A model generated the notes under the pieces. It was not told where the DNA came from. It saw only the letters and a program-made list of their open reading frames with translations, and searched no databases. 64,000 nucleotides of DNA from Treponema sp. UBA4307 (GTDB taxonomy: Bacteria; Spirochaetota; Spirochaetia; Treponematales; Treponemataceae): positions 1 through 64,000 of the forward strand of contig DGUP01000053.1 in assembly GCA_002394685.1 (NCBI GenBank), in the 5' to 3' direction. Below are positions 8,079-17,289 of this stretch, one piece after another (the stretch's first letter is position 1; every line of letters begins with the position of its first letter). The position numbers and the translations under genes are program-made.

Positions 8079-9986
8079 ATGTGTGGAATCGTAGGTTACG
8101 TAGGGAGCAAAAAAGCCGCTCCAGTTTTAATTTCAGCCCTCAAGAAACTTGAATATCGTGGTTATGACAGTGCAGGTATTGCAGTTTATAATCAGGAAGC
8201 AGACGAAATCATTGTAAAAAAATGCAAGGGAGCCCTTCGTTTTCTGGAAGAAAGAATTGCCAGTGAGATTGTAAAAGATTCTCTTTCTGAAATGGATGAT
8301 GAGACCCTTATTTCAAAGTGCGGAGATGTGGTACACGGAAATCTGGGAATTGGTCACACCCGCTGGGCAACTCACGGGGAACCAAGTGACATTAACTCAC
8401 ATCCTCATACAAACGTAAGCGGTACAATTGCTATTGTCCACAACGGTATTATTGAAAATTACGCAAAACTTAAGGTATGGCTGGAAAGCGAAGGTATTGT
8501 TTTCAAAAGCTCTACTGATACTGAAGTTGTTGCTCATCTTATCAACTATTATTACGAGCAGGAAAAGGATATTTTTAAGGCTGTCCGCTGCTCAATTCAG
8601 CGTCTTGAAGGAAGTTATGCCCTGGGAGTTGTCTGCAAGGATTATCCTGACAGAATAATTGCAGCCCGCAAGGAAAGTCCTCTTATTGTAGGAATTGGTC
8701 AGGGGGAAAATTTCATCGCTTCTGATGTTCCTGCAGTTCTGGAATATACAAGAGACGTTTACTTCCTTGAACAGAATCAGATGGCTGTTCTGTATAAAGA
8801 CCACGTAGATCTCTTTGATGAAAACGGTGCCCGTATTGTAAAAGATCCTTATCATGTTGACTGGGATATTTCCAGCGCTGAAAAGAATGGATATGCCCAC
8901 TTTATGCTTAAGGAAATTCACGAACAGGTTAAGGCAATTACTGATACTCTTCGTCCACGTCTTGTAATGGAAGAAAACTGCCCGGTTGATATTAAAATGG
9001 AAGAAGTCAATCTGACAGAAGACTGGAAAAGAGCTAAACGTATTGTGATTACAGCCTGCGGTACAGCTTATCATGCAGGTGTTGTAGCCCGCTATGCTTT
9101 TGAAAAGTTTGCCCGCATCCCGGTTGTAGTTGATGTTGCAAGCGAATTCCGTTACAGAAATCCTATTCTTAACAAGGATGATATCTTTATAGTAATTTCT
9201 CAGTCTGGAGAAACCGCAGATACTCTTGCTGCCATGAGACTGGCAAAGGCAAATGGTGTAAGGGTAATTGCAATTACAAACTGTGTAGGTTCAACCGTAA
9301 GCCGTGAAGCAGATGCTGTTATTTATACATGGGCAGGTCCGGAGATTGCAGTTGCATCTACAAAGGCTTATACAACTCAGCTTGCCTGCCTTTATCTTCT
9401 TGCACTGGAAAGCGCAAAGGTTAGGGAAACTATAACTGCTGATCAGTTTAAGCATAATCTTGCTGAACTTGCAGCATTACCGGAAAAAGTTGAAAAAATT
9501 CTGGAAGGTCAGTCTGAAATACAGAAATTCGTTTCCCAGAACTTTAATAAGGAAAAGGTTTTCTTTATTGGACGCCAGTTTGACAGTGCCACAAGCCTTG
9601 AATGTGCCCTTAAGCTGAAGGAAGTAAGCTATATGCACAGCGAAGCATTTGCAGCCGGAGAACTTAAGCACGGACCAATTGCTCTTGTAGATCCTTCAAC
9701 TCTGGTTGTTGCAATTGCTACAGAACCGGAACTTTACGAAAAGCTTGTAAGCAATATTGTAGAAGTAAAGAGCCGCGGCTGTTCAACAATGGTTATTACC
9801 CAGGATACAGGAGACGCTTTCAAAAACTGTGCAGACATTGTAATCAGAATTCCTGAAATTGATTCTGCATTTGCACCGGTTCTTTCTGTAATTCCAGCTC
9901 AGCTCTTTGCATATTACTGTGCAATCCACCGCGGCAATAATCCGGACAAGCCTAGAAATCTTGCAAAATCCGTAACTGTTGAATAA
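8079..9986 (+). CDS. glmS: Glutamine--fructose-6-phosphate aminotransferase (isomerizing)
   Basis: Makes glucosamine-6-phosphate from fructose-6-phosphate and glutamine, the first step toward UDP-GlcNAc and peptidoglycan. The N-terminal glutaminase domain starts M-C-G-I-V-G-Y with nucleophile Cys2, and carries H-T-R-W-A-T-H-G near residue 93; two SIS sugar-isomerase domains follow (I-T-A-C-G-T-A-Y-H-A-G and F-F-I-G-R-Q-F-D-S-A), ending with the expected K-S-V-T-V-E. At 635 residues it is somewhat longer than typical enzymes (about 609), with extra sequence before the H-T-R-W motif. The start at 8079 follows ACGAGG; the frame open from 8013 is not needed. No glmS ribozyme-like leader is evident. 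It is probably co-transcribed with glnA, 30 bases downstream. Confidence 0.97.
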   Translation: MCGIVGYVGSKKAAPVLISALKKLEYRGYDSAGIAVYNQEADEIIVKKCKGALRFLEERIASEIVKDSLSEMDDETLISKCGDVVHGNLGIGHTRWATHGEPSDINSHPHTNVSGTIAIVHNGIIENYAKLKVWLESEGIVFKSSTDTEVVAHLINYYYEQEKDIFKAVRCSIQRLEGSYALGVVCKDYPDRIIAARKESPLIVGIGQGENFIASDVPAVLEYTRDVYFLEQNQMAVLYKDHVDLFDENGARIVKDPYHVDWDISSAEKNGYAHFMLKEIHEQVKAITDTLRPRLVMEENCPVDIKMEEVNLTEDWKRAKRIVITACGTAYHAGVVARYAFEKFARIPVVVDVASEFRYRNPILNKDDIFIVISQSGETADTLAAMRLAKANGVRVIAITNCVGSTVSREADAVIYTWAGPEIAVASTKAYTTQLACLYLLALESAKVRETITADQFKHNLAELAALPEKVEKILEGQSEIQKFVSQNFNKEKVFFIGRQFDSATSLECALKLKEVSYMHSEAFAAGELKHGPIALVDPSTLVVAIATEPELYEKLVSNIVEVKSRGCSTMVITQDTGDAFKNCADIVIRIPEIDSAFAPVLSVIPAQLFAYYCAIHRGNNPDKPRNLAKSVTVE

Positions 9987-10016
9987 AAAAAAACGTATCA
10001 GGTAAGGGAATGAATT

Positions 10017-11273
10017 ATGGGATTTACTAAATACGATGTGATTCAGTACGTAAAGGAAAACGATGTAAAGTTCATCAAGCTCCTGTTCACTGATTTGTTT
10101 GGAAGAATAAAGAGTATTTCTATTCAGCCTGCTATTCTTGAAAGGGCTTTTGAAGAAGGAATTTCTTTTGATGCTGGCGCAATACCCGGTTTTCTGGACA
10201 GTTCAAAAAGTGATCTTTTCCTTCATCCTGATGCGGAAACCCTTTCTGTTCTTCCATGGAGACCTCAGCAGGGAAGAGTAATCCGTATGTTCTGTAATAT
10301 CTGCTATCCCGACGGTAGTCCTTTTGAAGGGGACACCCGCTGGCTGCTGAAAAAAGTTGTCAGTCAGGCAAAAGAGATGGGCTATGTTATTAAAGTTGGT
10401 ACGGAATGCGAGTTCTATCTTTTCAAACTGGATGAATCTGGAAATCCGGTAAAAGTTCCTTATGACAATGCAGGTTACTGCGATTTTGCTCCTGTTGATA
10501 AAGGGGAGAATGTCCGGAGAGATATAATCCTGACTCTGGAAAAAATGGGAATTCAGCCGGAAACCTCTCACCACGAAGCAGGTCCGGGGCAGAATGAAAT
10601 TGATTTTAAGTATTCTGAAGCAATTCAGGCTGCAGATAATTTCGGTACTTACACAATGACCGTAAAAACTGTTGCTGCTAAGGATGGGCTTTTTGCATCC
10701 CTCATGCCAAAACCAATTGAAAATCAGTCAGGCAGCGGTCTTCATGTAAATCTGTCTCTCTACAAAAATGGAATCAACCTTTACGAATCTGAGGATGAGG
10801 TTTCGAAATGTTTTACTGCGGGAATCTTAAAGCATATCCGGGAAATTACAGCCTTCCTGAATCCTCTTAATCAGTCTTATGAAAGACTTGGAAAATTCGA
10901 GGCTCCTCTTTACGTAAGCTGGTCCCCTGAAAACCGCAGTCAGCTCATTCGAATTCCTGCTGCAAAAGGGGAGTCTAAGCGAATTGAGCTTCGTTCTCCT
11001 GATTCAAGCTGCAATCAATATCTGGCACTGGCAATGATTATTGCAGCCGGCCTGGATGGAATTAAAAACAATGAAGAACTTCCTCCTGCAGTAAACAAAA
11101 ATCTTTTCAGTGAAGATGTAAAGGATCTGGAAAAACTTCCTCAGGATTTAAAGTCTGCCCTTAAACTCGCAGAAGAATCTGAATTCGTAAAAACTGTACT
11201 GGACGAAAAAACATTAAATACATACGTTTCACTGAAGCGTAATTCGAAAGATCCGGAATTTGGAGAACTGTAA
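10017..11273 (+). CDS. glnA: Glutamine synthetase, type I
   Basis: ATP-dependent ligation of ammonia to glutamate. The N-terminal beta-grasp domain has F-T-D-L-F-G-R-I-K; the catalytic domain shows G-T-E-C-E-F-Y-L-F, E-T-S-H-H-E-A-G-P-G-Q-N-E and the ATP-binding signature K-P-I-E-N-Q-S-G-S-G-L-H-V-N. There is no adenylylation-site segment at the C-terminus (E-L-R-S-P-D-S-S-C-N-Q-Y is followed quickly by the end), so it fits the short GSI-alpha type, regulated by other means than adenylylation. At 418 residues it is somewhat short. GTAAGGG upstream serves as a weak ribosome-binding site. The ANTAR regulator starts seven bases after its stop codon. Confidence 0.95.
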   Translation: MGFTKYDVIQYVKENDVKFIKLLFTDLFGRIKSISIQPAILERAFEEGISFDAGAIPGFLDSSKSDLFLHPDAETLSVLPWRPQQGRVIRMFCNICYPDGSPFEGDTRWLLKKVVSQAKEMGYVIKVGTECEFYLFKLDESGNPVKVPYDNAGYCDFAPVDKGENVRRDIILTLEKMGIQPETSHHEAGPGQNEIDFKYSEAIQAADNFGTYTMTVKTVAAKDGLFASLMPKPIENQSGSGLHVNLSLYKNGINLYESEDEVSKCFTAGILKHIREITAFLNPLNQSYERLGKFEAPLYVSWSPENRSQLIRIPAAKGESKRIELRSPDSSCNQYLALAMIIAAGLDGIKNNEELPPAVNKNLFSEDVKDLEKLPQDLKSALKLAEESEFVKTVLDEKTLNTYVSLKRNSKDPEFGEL

Positions 11274-11279
11274 AACTGA

Positions 11280-11849
11280 ATGGACAACATACTGATTGTC
11301 AGTAATACAAGTACTACAATGGGCATAATTTCGGACCTTCTTCGATCTGAAAGTTTTGAGAGAATCATAACTTCCCAAAATGCGTCAGAAGCCCGCCGGT
11401 ACATTACTGAAAATGAATTTGACCTGATAATTATAGACACTCCTCTGCCTGATGAAATGGGGGACGATTTTGCCCGCCATGCATCAGAGGTGACTAATGC
11501 AGGAATTATTCTTATGGTGGATTCAGATAAGATTTACGAAATTTCTGCTTATGTTGAAGAGTATGGCGTTTTTACTTTACCAAAGCCTCTTTCTCCGGAA
11601 TTTTTCTATCAGGCTGTTAAACTGCTCACTGCAAGCCTAAAAAGAGTTATGCGCCTGGAAAATGAAAATGTAAAGCTTCAGAAAAAGATTGAAGAAATCC
11701 GTGTTGTAAACAGAGCCAAATTAATTCTCATTCAGGTGTTGAAGATGACGGAAAATCAGGCCCAGCATTATATAGAAAAACAGAGTATGGATTTGCGGCA
11801 GAGTCGTCTGGTAACTGCAGAAAATATTCTCCGCACCTACGAAAGCTAA
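11280..11849 (+). CDS. ANTAR-domain antiterminator with degenerate receiver domain
   Basis: The first about 115 residues resemble a response-regulator receiver: the phospho-acceptor Asp (I-I-I-D-T-P-L-P) and the Lys of T-L-P-K-P-L are present, but the N-terminal acidic pair is missing (I-L-I-V-S-N instead of V-D-D), so phosphorylation may be impaired. A short coiled coil (R-L-E-N-E-N-V-K-L-Q-K-K-I) links to a C-terminal three-helix ANTAR domain (N-R-A-K-L-I-L-I-Q-V-L-K-M-T-E-N-Q-A). ANTAR proteins bind paired RNA hairpins and stop intrinsic terminators from forming, typically in nitrogen-metabolism leaders. Its place directly after glnA and before asnB, whose leader holds a terminator, suggests that asnB or nearby genes are the target (inference). 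Confidence 0.85.
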   Translation: MDNILIVSNTSTTMGIISDLLRSESFERIITSQNASEARRYITENEFDLIIIDTPLPDEMGDDFARHASEVTNAGIILMVDSDKIYEISAYVEEYGVFTLPKPLSPEFFYQAVKLLTASLKRVMRLENENVKLQKKIEEIRVVNRAKLILIQVLKMTENQAQHYIEKQSMDLRQSRLVTAENILRTYES

Positions 11850-11866
11850 TTTTTCCATCCCCAAAG

Positions 11867-11895
11867 TTGACATTGGTTTTTTAATTCAATATATT
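11867..11895 (+). promoter_or_regulatory. Sigma-70 promoter of asnB
   Basis: A perfect -35 TTGACA (11867-11872), 17-base spacer and TATATT (11890-11895). It begins 17 bases after the ANTAR gene and would start a leader of about 95 bases that contains a terminator. Confidence 0.8.
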
Positions 11896-11912
11896 AATTT
11901 TATTGACAAAGA

Positions 11913-11969
11913 CGTCTTATCTACGGGATTTCTGTCTTTAAAGATTCCGCAGGTAAGGCGTTTTTTTTT
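11913..11969 (+). terminator. Intrinsic terminator inside the asnB leader (candidate attenuator)
   Basis: The stem pairs 11913-11926 with 11947-11960 (14 positions with one mismatch and two G-U pairs, extendable inward) and is followed by nine T residues at 11961-11969. Only 28 bases separate the T tract from the asnB ATG and they hold the ribosome-binding site, so there is no room for another promoter; asnB expression must come from read-through or antitermination. A weak 3-base stem (GAC/GTC) with hexaloop AAAGAC at 11905-11916 fits the A1/G4 rule for ANTAR targets, but no convincing second hairpin was found. Confidence 0.75.
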
Positions 11970-11997
11970 ATTTTAAATTATTCTACCGGGGGATATT

Positions 11998-13737
11998 ATG
12001 TGTGGATTTGTAGGAGCTTTTGATTTGAACAGCGGCAGTCAGCCAATTGATCAGGGCCTGAAGGAGGAACTGAGATCTGAAGTCCTTGAGATGAGCAGGA
12101 AGATTCGGCACCGCGGTCCGGACTGGACAGGAGTTTATGCAGGAAACAATGCAATCTTAAGTCACGAGCGTCTGGCCATCGTTGATCCTTTGTCTGGAAA
12201 GCAGCCTCTTGTTAGTGACGATGGAAAAATTATCCTTGCAGTAAACGGCGAAATCTACAATCACAAAACAATCCGCAGGGAATTTGAGTCCCTCTATAAT
12301 TTTAAGACTCAGTCTGACTGCGAAGTTATAATCCCTCTTTATAAAAAATATGGAAAAGATTTTCTGGAAAAATTAAGCGGTATTTTTGCCTTTGCTTTGT
12401 ATGATTCTGAAAAAGATGTTTATCTTATTGGCCGGGATGAAATTGGTGTAATTCCTCTTTATCAGGGATGGGACAAACAGGGCAGATATTACGTTGCCTC
12501 TGAACTGAAGGCCCTTGAAGGTCACTGTGTAACAATTGAAGAGTTCCCTAATGGTCATTATTTTTATTCAAAGGATGAAAAACCTGTCCGCTGGTATAAC
12601 CGTGACTGGGAAAAATATGATTCTGTAAAGGATAGCCCAAAAGCCTGTGATGAAAAAGGTCAGATTATAAATCCTTCTGTAATTGAAAAAGTCAGGAATG
12701 GTCTGGAGGCCGCAGTTAAACAGCAGCTTATGTCAGATGTTCCTTACGGGGTTTTGCTGAGCGGAGGGCTGGACTCTTCAATAATTGCGGCAATCACCCA
12801 GAAGTATTCAAAAAAGAGAGTTGAAAGCGATTCAAAAGAAAGTGCATGGTGGCCTCAGCTTCATTCTTTTGCTGTTGGTCTGGAAGGTTCCCCGGATTTG
12901 ATTGCTGCACAAAAGGCCGCTGAATATATTGGTACTGTTCATCATGAAGTGCATTTTACAATTCAGGAGGCGCTGGATGCCCTGCCGGATGTAATTTATC
13001 ACATTGAAACTTATGACATTACAACTGTCCGGGCTTCAACCCCAATGTACCTTCTTGCAAGAGTTATAAAATCCATGGGAATTAAAATGGTTTTGTCTGG
13101 GGAAGGTTCAGATGAACTGTTCGGCGGTTATCTTTATTTTCATAAGGCTCCGGATGGAAAGGAATTTCATGAAGAACTGGTACGCAAAATGAGTAAACTG
13201 CACCTTTATGACTGTCTTAGGGCAAATAAATCCCTTATGGCCTGGGGAGTTGAAGGCAGAGTTCCTTTCCTTGATAAAGAGTTTATTGATGTAGCAATGA
13301 GCCTTAATCCTTCTGACAAAATGAATATTAGACTTCCAGATGGAAAGCAGCGTATGGAAAAGTGGATTCTGCGCAAGGCTTTTGAAGATATGCTGCCGGA
13401 AAGTATCTGCTGGCGTCAGAAAGAACAGTTCTCTGATGGAGTAGGTTACAGCTGGATTGATACTTTGAAAAAGATGACTGAAGAAAAAGTTTCGGACAGT
13501 GAGTTTGCCCGCCGTGAAAATCGTTTCCCTGTAAATCCTCCAAAAACAAAAGAGGAATATTTTTACAGAGAAATTTATTCAGAGCTTTTCCCAAGTGATT
13601 CTGCTGCAAAAGTTGTTCCTCATGAGGCTGGTGTTGCCTGCTCAACTGCCAAGGCTCTGGAATGGGATGAGGCATGGAAAAATATGGATGAACCTTCCGG
13701 CCGTGCAATTTCTGGAGTTCATGATAAGGCATATTGA
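11998..13737 (+). CDS. asnB: Asparagine synthetase B, glutamine-hydrolysing
   Basis: Converts aspartate, glutamine and ATP to asparagine. The N-terminal class II glutaminase domain starts M-C-G-F-V-G-A with catalytic Cys2 and has R-H-R-G-P-D; the C-terminal synthetase domain has the pyrophosphate-loop L-L-S-G-G-L-D-S-S at about residue 254 and S-G-E-G-S-D-E-L-F-G-G-Y further on. At 579 residues it is of the E. coli AsnB class. ACCGGGGGA just before the ATG is the ribosome-binding site. Transcription seems controlled by the terminator in its leader. It stands at the end of the glmS-glnA-ANTAR block, fitting a nitrogen-storage and amide-transfer role. Confidence 0.96.
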   Translation: MCGFVGAFDLNSGSQPIDQGLKEELRSEVLEMSRKIRHRGPDWTGVYAGNNAILSHERLAIVDPLSGKQPLVSDDGKIILAVNGEIYNHKTIRREFESLYNFKTQSDCEVIIPLYKKYGKDFLEKLSGIFAFALYDSEKDVYLIGRDEIGVIPLYQGWDKQGRYYVASELKALEGHCVTIEEFPNGHYFYSKDEKPVRWYNRDWEKYDSVKDSPKACDEKGQIINPSVIEKVRNGLEAAVKQQLMSDVPYGVLLSGGLDSSIIAAITQKYSKKRVESDSKESAWWPQLHSFAVGLEGSPDLIAAQKAAEYIGTVHHEVHFTIQEALDALPDVIYHIETYDITTVRASTPMYLLARVIKSMGIKMVLSGEGSDELFGGYLYFHKAPDGKEFHEELVRKMSKLHLYDCLRANKSLMAWGVEGRVPFLDKEFIDVAMSLNPSDKMNIRLPDGKQRMEKWILRKAFEDMLPESICWRQKEQFSDGVGYSWIDTLKKMTEEKVSDSEFARRENRFPVNPPKTKEEYFYREIYSELFPSDSAAKVVPHEAGVACSTAKALEWDEAWKNMDEPSGRAISGVHDKAY

Positions 13738-13804
13738 TTAAAAACGGGCTTTTATTTTATTATCAGCAGGAAAATTTTCCCTGTGAAAATTTAAGGTGAT
13801 GAAA

Positions 13805-14497
13805 ATGAATGAAGAATTACCTTCTTCTCAGATTAAAAAGATTCTTGGTAAATTGAAAGGTACCAGAGTTGAAGAAATCCTGCTGGAAATGGATGCTGCT
13901 TACGGAAGAATTTCTAATGAACAGTCTGCATGGTACAGCGGGTCTGGTTTTACTTGTCCTGAGGGCTGCGGTGAATGTTGCAGAAACTTTGAGCCGGATA
14001 TTCTTGAGTGCGAGGCAACTTACATGGCGGCCTGGCTTCTGGAAAATCAGCCGGAGGTAGCACAAAAGGTTGCGGAGGGAGAATTCCCTTATCCTCGGCA
14101 GGGGGGATGCCAGTTCTGGAAGGAAGATGATCCTTATCATTGTTCTATATATGGGGGCCGGTCTTTTATATGCCGTTTGTTCGGAGCCTGTTCCAATCAC
14201 GATAAGGCCGGGCAGCTGGTATTTAAGCCCTGCAAGTTTTATCCTGAAGAAAAGCTGCAGGAATACAAAACTCCTTTGACTCACAGACAGTATTCTCAGC
14301 AGGAAGTGGAAAAAATATTTGGTACCCTTCCTCCTGCAATGGAAAATCTTATGGAAGAAGCCCTTTCTTTTGATCCTGACAATCATGAAACTATGCTTAT
14401 CCGGGAGATTCTTCCCCAGATAGTCCGCCGCATACAGTGGCTTCTGATGATGAATAATGGCAATGATGACGATACTCCGGAGCCTCTTGCATGCTGA
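13805..14497 (+). CDS. YkgJ-type cysteine-cluster protein
   Basis: Predicted zinc- or iron-sulfur-binding protein of the YkgJ (CxxCxxCC) family. The motif C-P-E-G-C-G-E-C-C lies near residue 50, with later conserved Cys in G-G-C-Q-F-W, Y-H-C-S-I-Y, F-I-C-R-L-F-G-A-C and F-K-P-C-K-F-Y, and the R-S-F-I-C-R-L-F-G segment typical of the group. The biochemical role of the family is not well established. Start choice: the frame opens at GTG 13796 and ATG 13799, but AAGG at 13793-13796 is best spaced for the ATG at 13805. A second member of the family lies at 19000. Confidence 0.75.
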   Translation: MNEELPSSQIKKILGKLKGTRVEEILLEMDAAYGRISNEQSAWYSGSGFTCPEGCGECCRNFEPDILECEATYMAAWLLENQPEVAQKVAEGEFPYPRQGGCQFWKEDDPYHCSIYGGRSFICRLFGACSNHDKAGQLVFKPCKFYPEEKLQEYKTPLTHRQYSQQEVEKIFGTLPPAMENLMEEALSFDPDNHETMLIREILPQIVRRIQWLLMMNNGNDDDTPEPLAC

Positions 14498-14554
14498 TAA
14501 ATTTCTGTTTCTTTATTGATAATCCTAGTTTACAATAAAGAAACGAGATTTATT

Positions 14555-15469
14555 ATGAGTAAAGAAAAAAACGCAAATTCAAAAAGAAAGAACCGGCCTG
14601 GAGACAGGAAAGATGCCTGGCTTTTAAGAAATCAGGACGGTCTTCACGTGATTATGCCTTTCATGTATCCGCACAAATGCGATAATGAAGCATTCATTCG
14701 GGAGCAGATTGATTTAACTGCTATCAACAAATATCTGGTAAAAAAGAATAAAACCAATCCTCATCCAGAATTTCCTTACAAAGTATTCCATGTGTTTCTG
14801 GCTGCAATGGCAAAGACAATCCGGCTGAGACCAAAAATGAATCAGTTCGTAAGAGGGCAGAGAATGTGGGAACGGAAAGAACTGTCTGAAGCCTTTATGG
14901 TAAAAAAACAGTTTACTGATTCTGCAAAAGAGGGGATTGCCTATCTTACTTTTCCGGAAGCAGGGGAAGAATGTAATCCTATTGAATTTGTTCATGAAAA
15001 ACTATTCAAAATCATTTATCCTTTAAAGCATGGAGGCGGTGATTCTGCTTCCGATGCAATTGATATTCTGACAAAAATGCCTCACTGGGTTGTACGTTTT
15101 GTTATGAAGGTGATTGGCTGGCTGGATTTCCACGGAAGAGTTCCTGCAGGACTTATGAAGGGGGATCCTTCTTACGCAACGGTTTTCTTAACGAATCTTG
15201 GTTCCATTAAACTTAATGCAGGTTATCATCACTTGTCAGAGCGGGGATCAAATTCAATTTTTGTAACAGTTGGGGAATACCACGACGCTCCTTTCTATGA
15301 CAAAAAAGGTAATGTGCACATGAAACAGGTTCTTGATCTGGGAATCACCCTGGATGAAAGAATTGCTGACGGTTACTATTATTCCAGAACAATCAAATTA
15401 TTAAAACATCTTTTAGCCCATCCTGAACTTCTGGAAGAAGATATTATGAACGAGGTTGATTATGAATAA
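14555..15469 (+). CDS. CoA-dependent acyltransferase-like protein (2-oxoacid dehydrogenase E2 / CAT fold)
   Basis: The 304-residue protein resembles the catalytic domain of 2-oxoacid dehydrogenase acyltransferases without lipoyl or peripheral-binding domains: F-H-V-F-L-A-A-M-A-K-T-I-R-L-R-P-K-M-N, then L-T-N-L-G-S-I and a C-terminal D-E-R-I-A-D-G in the place of the family's D-H-R-x-x-D-G. The catalytic His of that motif is replaced by Glu, so ordinary acyl transfer may be altered or the motif may be shifted. Start at ATG 14555 rather than the upstream TTG-type codon. Its 3' end overlaps the next gene by eight bases, so the two are translationally coupled with an AMP-forming ligase, suggesting an acyl-activation and transfer pair (inference). 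Confidence 0.62.
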   Translation: MSKEKNANSKRKNRPGDRKDAWLLRNQDGLHVIMPFMYPHKCDNEAFIREQIDLTAINKYLVKKNKTNPHPEFPYKVFHVFLAAMAKTIRLRPKMNQFVRGQRMWERKELSEAFMVKKQFTDSAKEGIAYLTFPEAGEECNPIEFVHEKLFKIIYPLKHGGGDSASDAIDILTKMPHWVVRFVMKVIGWLDFHGRVPAGLMKGDPSYATVFLTNLGSIKLNAGYHHLSERGSNSIFVTVGEYHDAPFYDKKGNVHMKQVLDLGITLDERIADGYYYSRTIKLLKHLLAHPELLEEDIMNEVDYE

Positions 15470-17177
15470 CAATGTAAAAACTCCATGGATGGACTCTTAT
15501 GCAGATGTTCCTCCTCATCTTGAATATTCTAAACTTACAATGAGTGGAGAGCTGGAAGAAACAGTCCGCAAGTATCCAAAAAATATTGCCTATTCTTTTA
15601 TGGGCCGGGAAACCTGTTATTCAAAAGCCCTTGCAGAAATTCAGCGTTGTGCAAAAGCTCTTAAGGCCCTTGGAATTAACGAAGGTGATAAGGTTACAAT
15701 TTGTCTGCCGAACTGTCCTCAGGCTGTAACAATGTTTTACGCTGTTAATATGATTGGGGCTGTTTCAAATATGATTCATCCTCTGTCCAGCGAAAATGAA
15801 ATTGTTTTTTATTTAAATGATTCTGAAAGCGTTGCTGCAATTACTCTGGATCAGTTCTACAATAAGTTTGATTCGATTAAAGAAAAAACTCCATATCTTA
15901 AACATCTTATTATTGCAAGTATTAAAGATGCACTGGGCCCTGTCAAAAAAGCAGGCTTTGCCCTTACCCAGGGAAGAAAAATCCCGAAAGTAAAAGAAAG
16001 CGGTAATGTAATTCTGTGGAAAAATTTACTTAAAGGTGCAGCCGGTGTTACGGATTACAAAGTGCAGCGCAAAGCAGAAGATGGTGCTGTTATCCTTTAT
16101 TCAGGGGGAACTACTGGAAAAACAAAGGGTATTCTTTTAAGCAACTTAAATTTCAATGCACTTGGTTCTCAGCTTGAAGCAATGTGCCACGGTTTTGAAA
16201 CAGGTTGCCGTATGCTTGCAGTTATGCCTATGTTCCACGGATTCGGGCTTGGAGTTTCAATTCATACAATGCTGATAAAAGGTGCCCGCTGTATTCTGGT
16301 GCCACGTTTTACTCCAAAGACTTATGCGAAACTTATTATGAAATGTAAGCCGAATTATATAGCAGGTGTGCCAAGTCTTTACGAAGCCCTTATTAGAAAT
16401 AATTATTTAAAAAAGGCAAATCTTTCCTGCCTTAAAGGAATTTTCTCCGGCGGGGATTCCCTTTCAATTGAGCTTAAAAAGAAATTTGATGCTTTCTTAA
16501 AAGAGCACAAGTGTGAGGTACGGGTTCGTGAAGGCTTTGGTTTAACTGAATGTGTTACGGCTTCATGTCTTACTCCTTACAATAAGGAAAAAGAAGGAAG
16601 TATTGGTATTCCTCTGCCGGACATGTATTACAAAATCGTTAAGCCTGGTACAAGTGAAGAAGTCCCTTATGGTGAAGACGGAGAAATCTGTCTGGCAGGT
16701 CCAACGGTTATGATGGAATATGTAAATCAGCCTGAAGAAACGGCAAATACTTTGCGAAAACATGAAGACGGTTTGACCTGGGTTCATACAGGGGATTTAG
16801 GCTTTATGGATGAAGAAGGATTTATCTACTTTAAGCAAAGAATAAAAAGAATGATTGTTACCAACGGATATAATGTTTATCCAAGTCAGCTGGAAAATAT
16901 CATTGATGCCCACGAAAAGGTTCAGATGTCCTGTGTAATTGGGGTAAAGGATCCTGTGAAGATTCAAAAGGTAAAAGCCTTCATCATGTTAAAGCCGGGA
17001 ATTCCTGCAAGCGAAGAGGTAAAAAAAGAACTGATGGATTACTGCAGAAAAAACATCGCAAAATATGCCATGCCGTATGATATTGAGTTCCGGGAAGAAT
17101 TGCCTAAGACTCTTGTAGGAAAAGTTGCTTACAGAAAACTTGAAGAAGAAGAGTTGAAAAAGGCTGTAAATCAGTAG
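15462..17177 (+). CDS. AMP-dependent acyl-CoA synthetase / ligase
   Basis: Adenylate-forming enzyme of the ANL superfamily, expected to activate a carboxylic or fatty acid to its CoA thioester. The P-loop-like A3 motif Y-S-G-G-T-T-G-K-T-K-G lies near residue 213, followed by M-F-H-G-F-G-L, E-G-F-G-L-T-E-C (A5), W-V-H-T-G-D-L-G (A7), the hinge K-R-M-I-V-T-N-G-Y-N-V-Y-P and the catalytic Lys segment L-V-G-K-V-A-Y-R-K near the C-terminus. The 571-residue length is normal. CGAGG at 15451-15455 inside the upstream gene is the ribosome-binding site for ATG 15462. The substrate cannot be told from the sequence. Confidence 0.9.
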   Translation: MNNNVKTPWMDSYADVPPHLEYSKLTMSGELEETVRKYPKNIAYSFMGRETCYSKALAEIQRCAKALKALGINEGDKVTICLPNCPQAVTMFYAVNMIGAVSNMIHPLSSENEIVFYLNDSESVAAITLDQFYNKFDSIKEKTPYLKHLIIASIKDALGPVKKAGFALTQGRKIPKVKESGNVILWKNLLKGAAGVTDYKVQRKAEDGAVILYSGGTTGKTKGILLSNLNFNALGSQLEAMCHGFETGCRMLAVMPMFHGFGLGVSIHTMLIKGARCILVPRFTPKTYAKLIMKCKPNYIAGVPSLYEALIRNNYLKKANLSCLKGIFSGGDSLSIELKKKFDAFLKEHKCEVRVREGFGLTECVTASCLTPYNKEKEGSIGIPLPDMYYKIVKPGTSEEVPYGEDGEICLAGPTVMMEYVNQPEETANTLRKHEDGLTWVHTGDLGFMDEEGFIYFKQRIKRMIVTNGYNVYPSQLENIIDAHEKVQMSCVIGVKDPVKIQKVKAFIMLKPGIPASEEVKKELMDYCRKNIAKYAMPYDIEFREELPKTLVGKVAYRKLEEEELKKAVNQ

Positions 17178-17192
17178 AAAAAATTAATTTGT

Positions 17193-17230
17193 GGCCGTCG
17201 CTTAAAATGTGGCGGCCCTTATGATTTTTA
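17193..17230 (+). terminator. Probable terminator after the acyl-CoA synthetase gene
   Basis: Nine-base stem GGCCGTCGC / GTGGCGGCC with two G-U pairs and a 7-base loop (17193-17217), followed by a T-containing but imperfect tract (CTTATGATTTTTA). Confidence 0.5.
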
Positions 17231-17289
17231 TACTTGAAGGAGTTTTGCCTCCTGCATAAATACTTACGGGGAGATTTAAGGAGATGACA

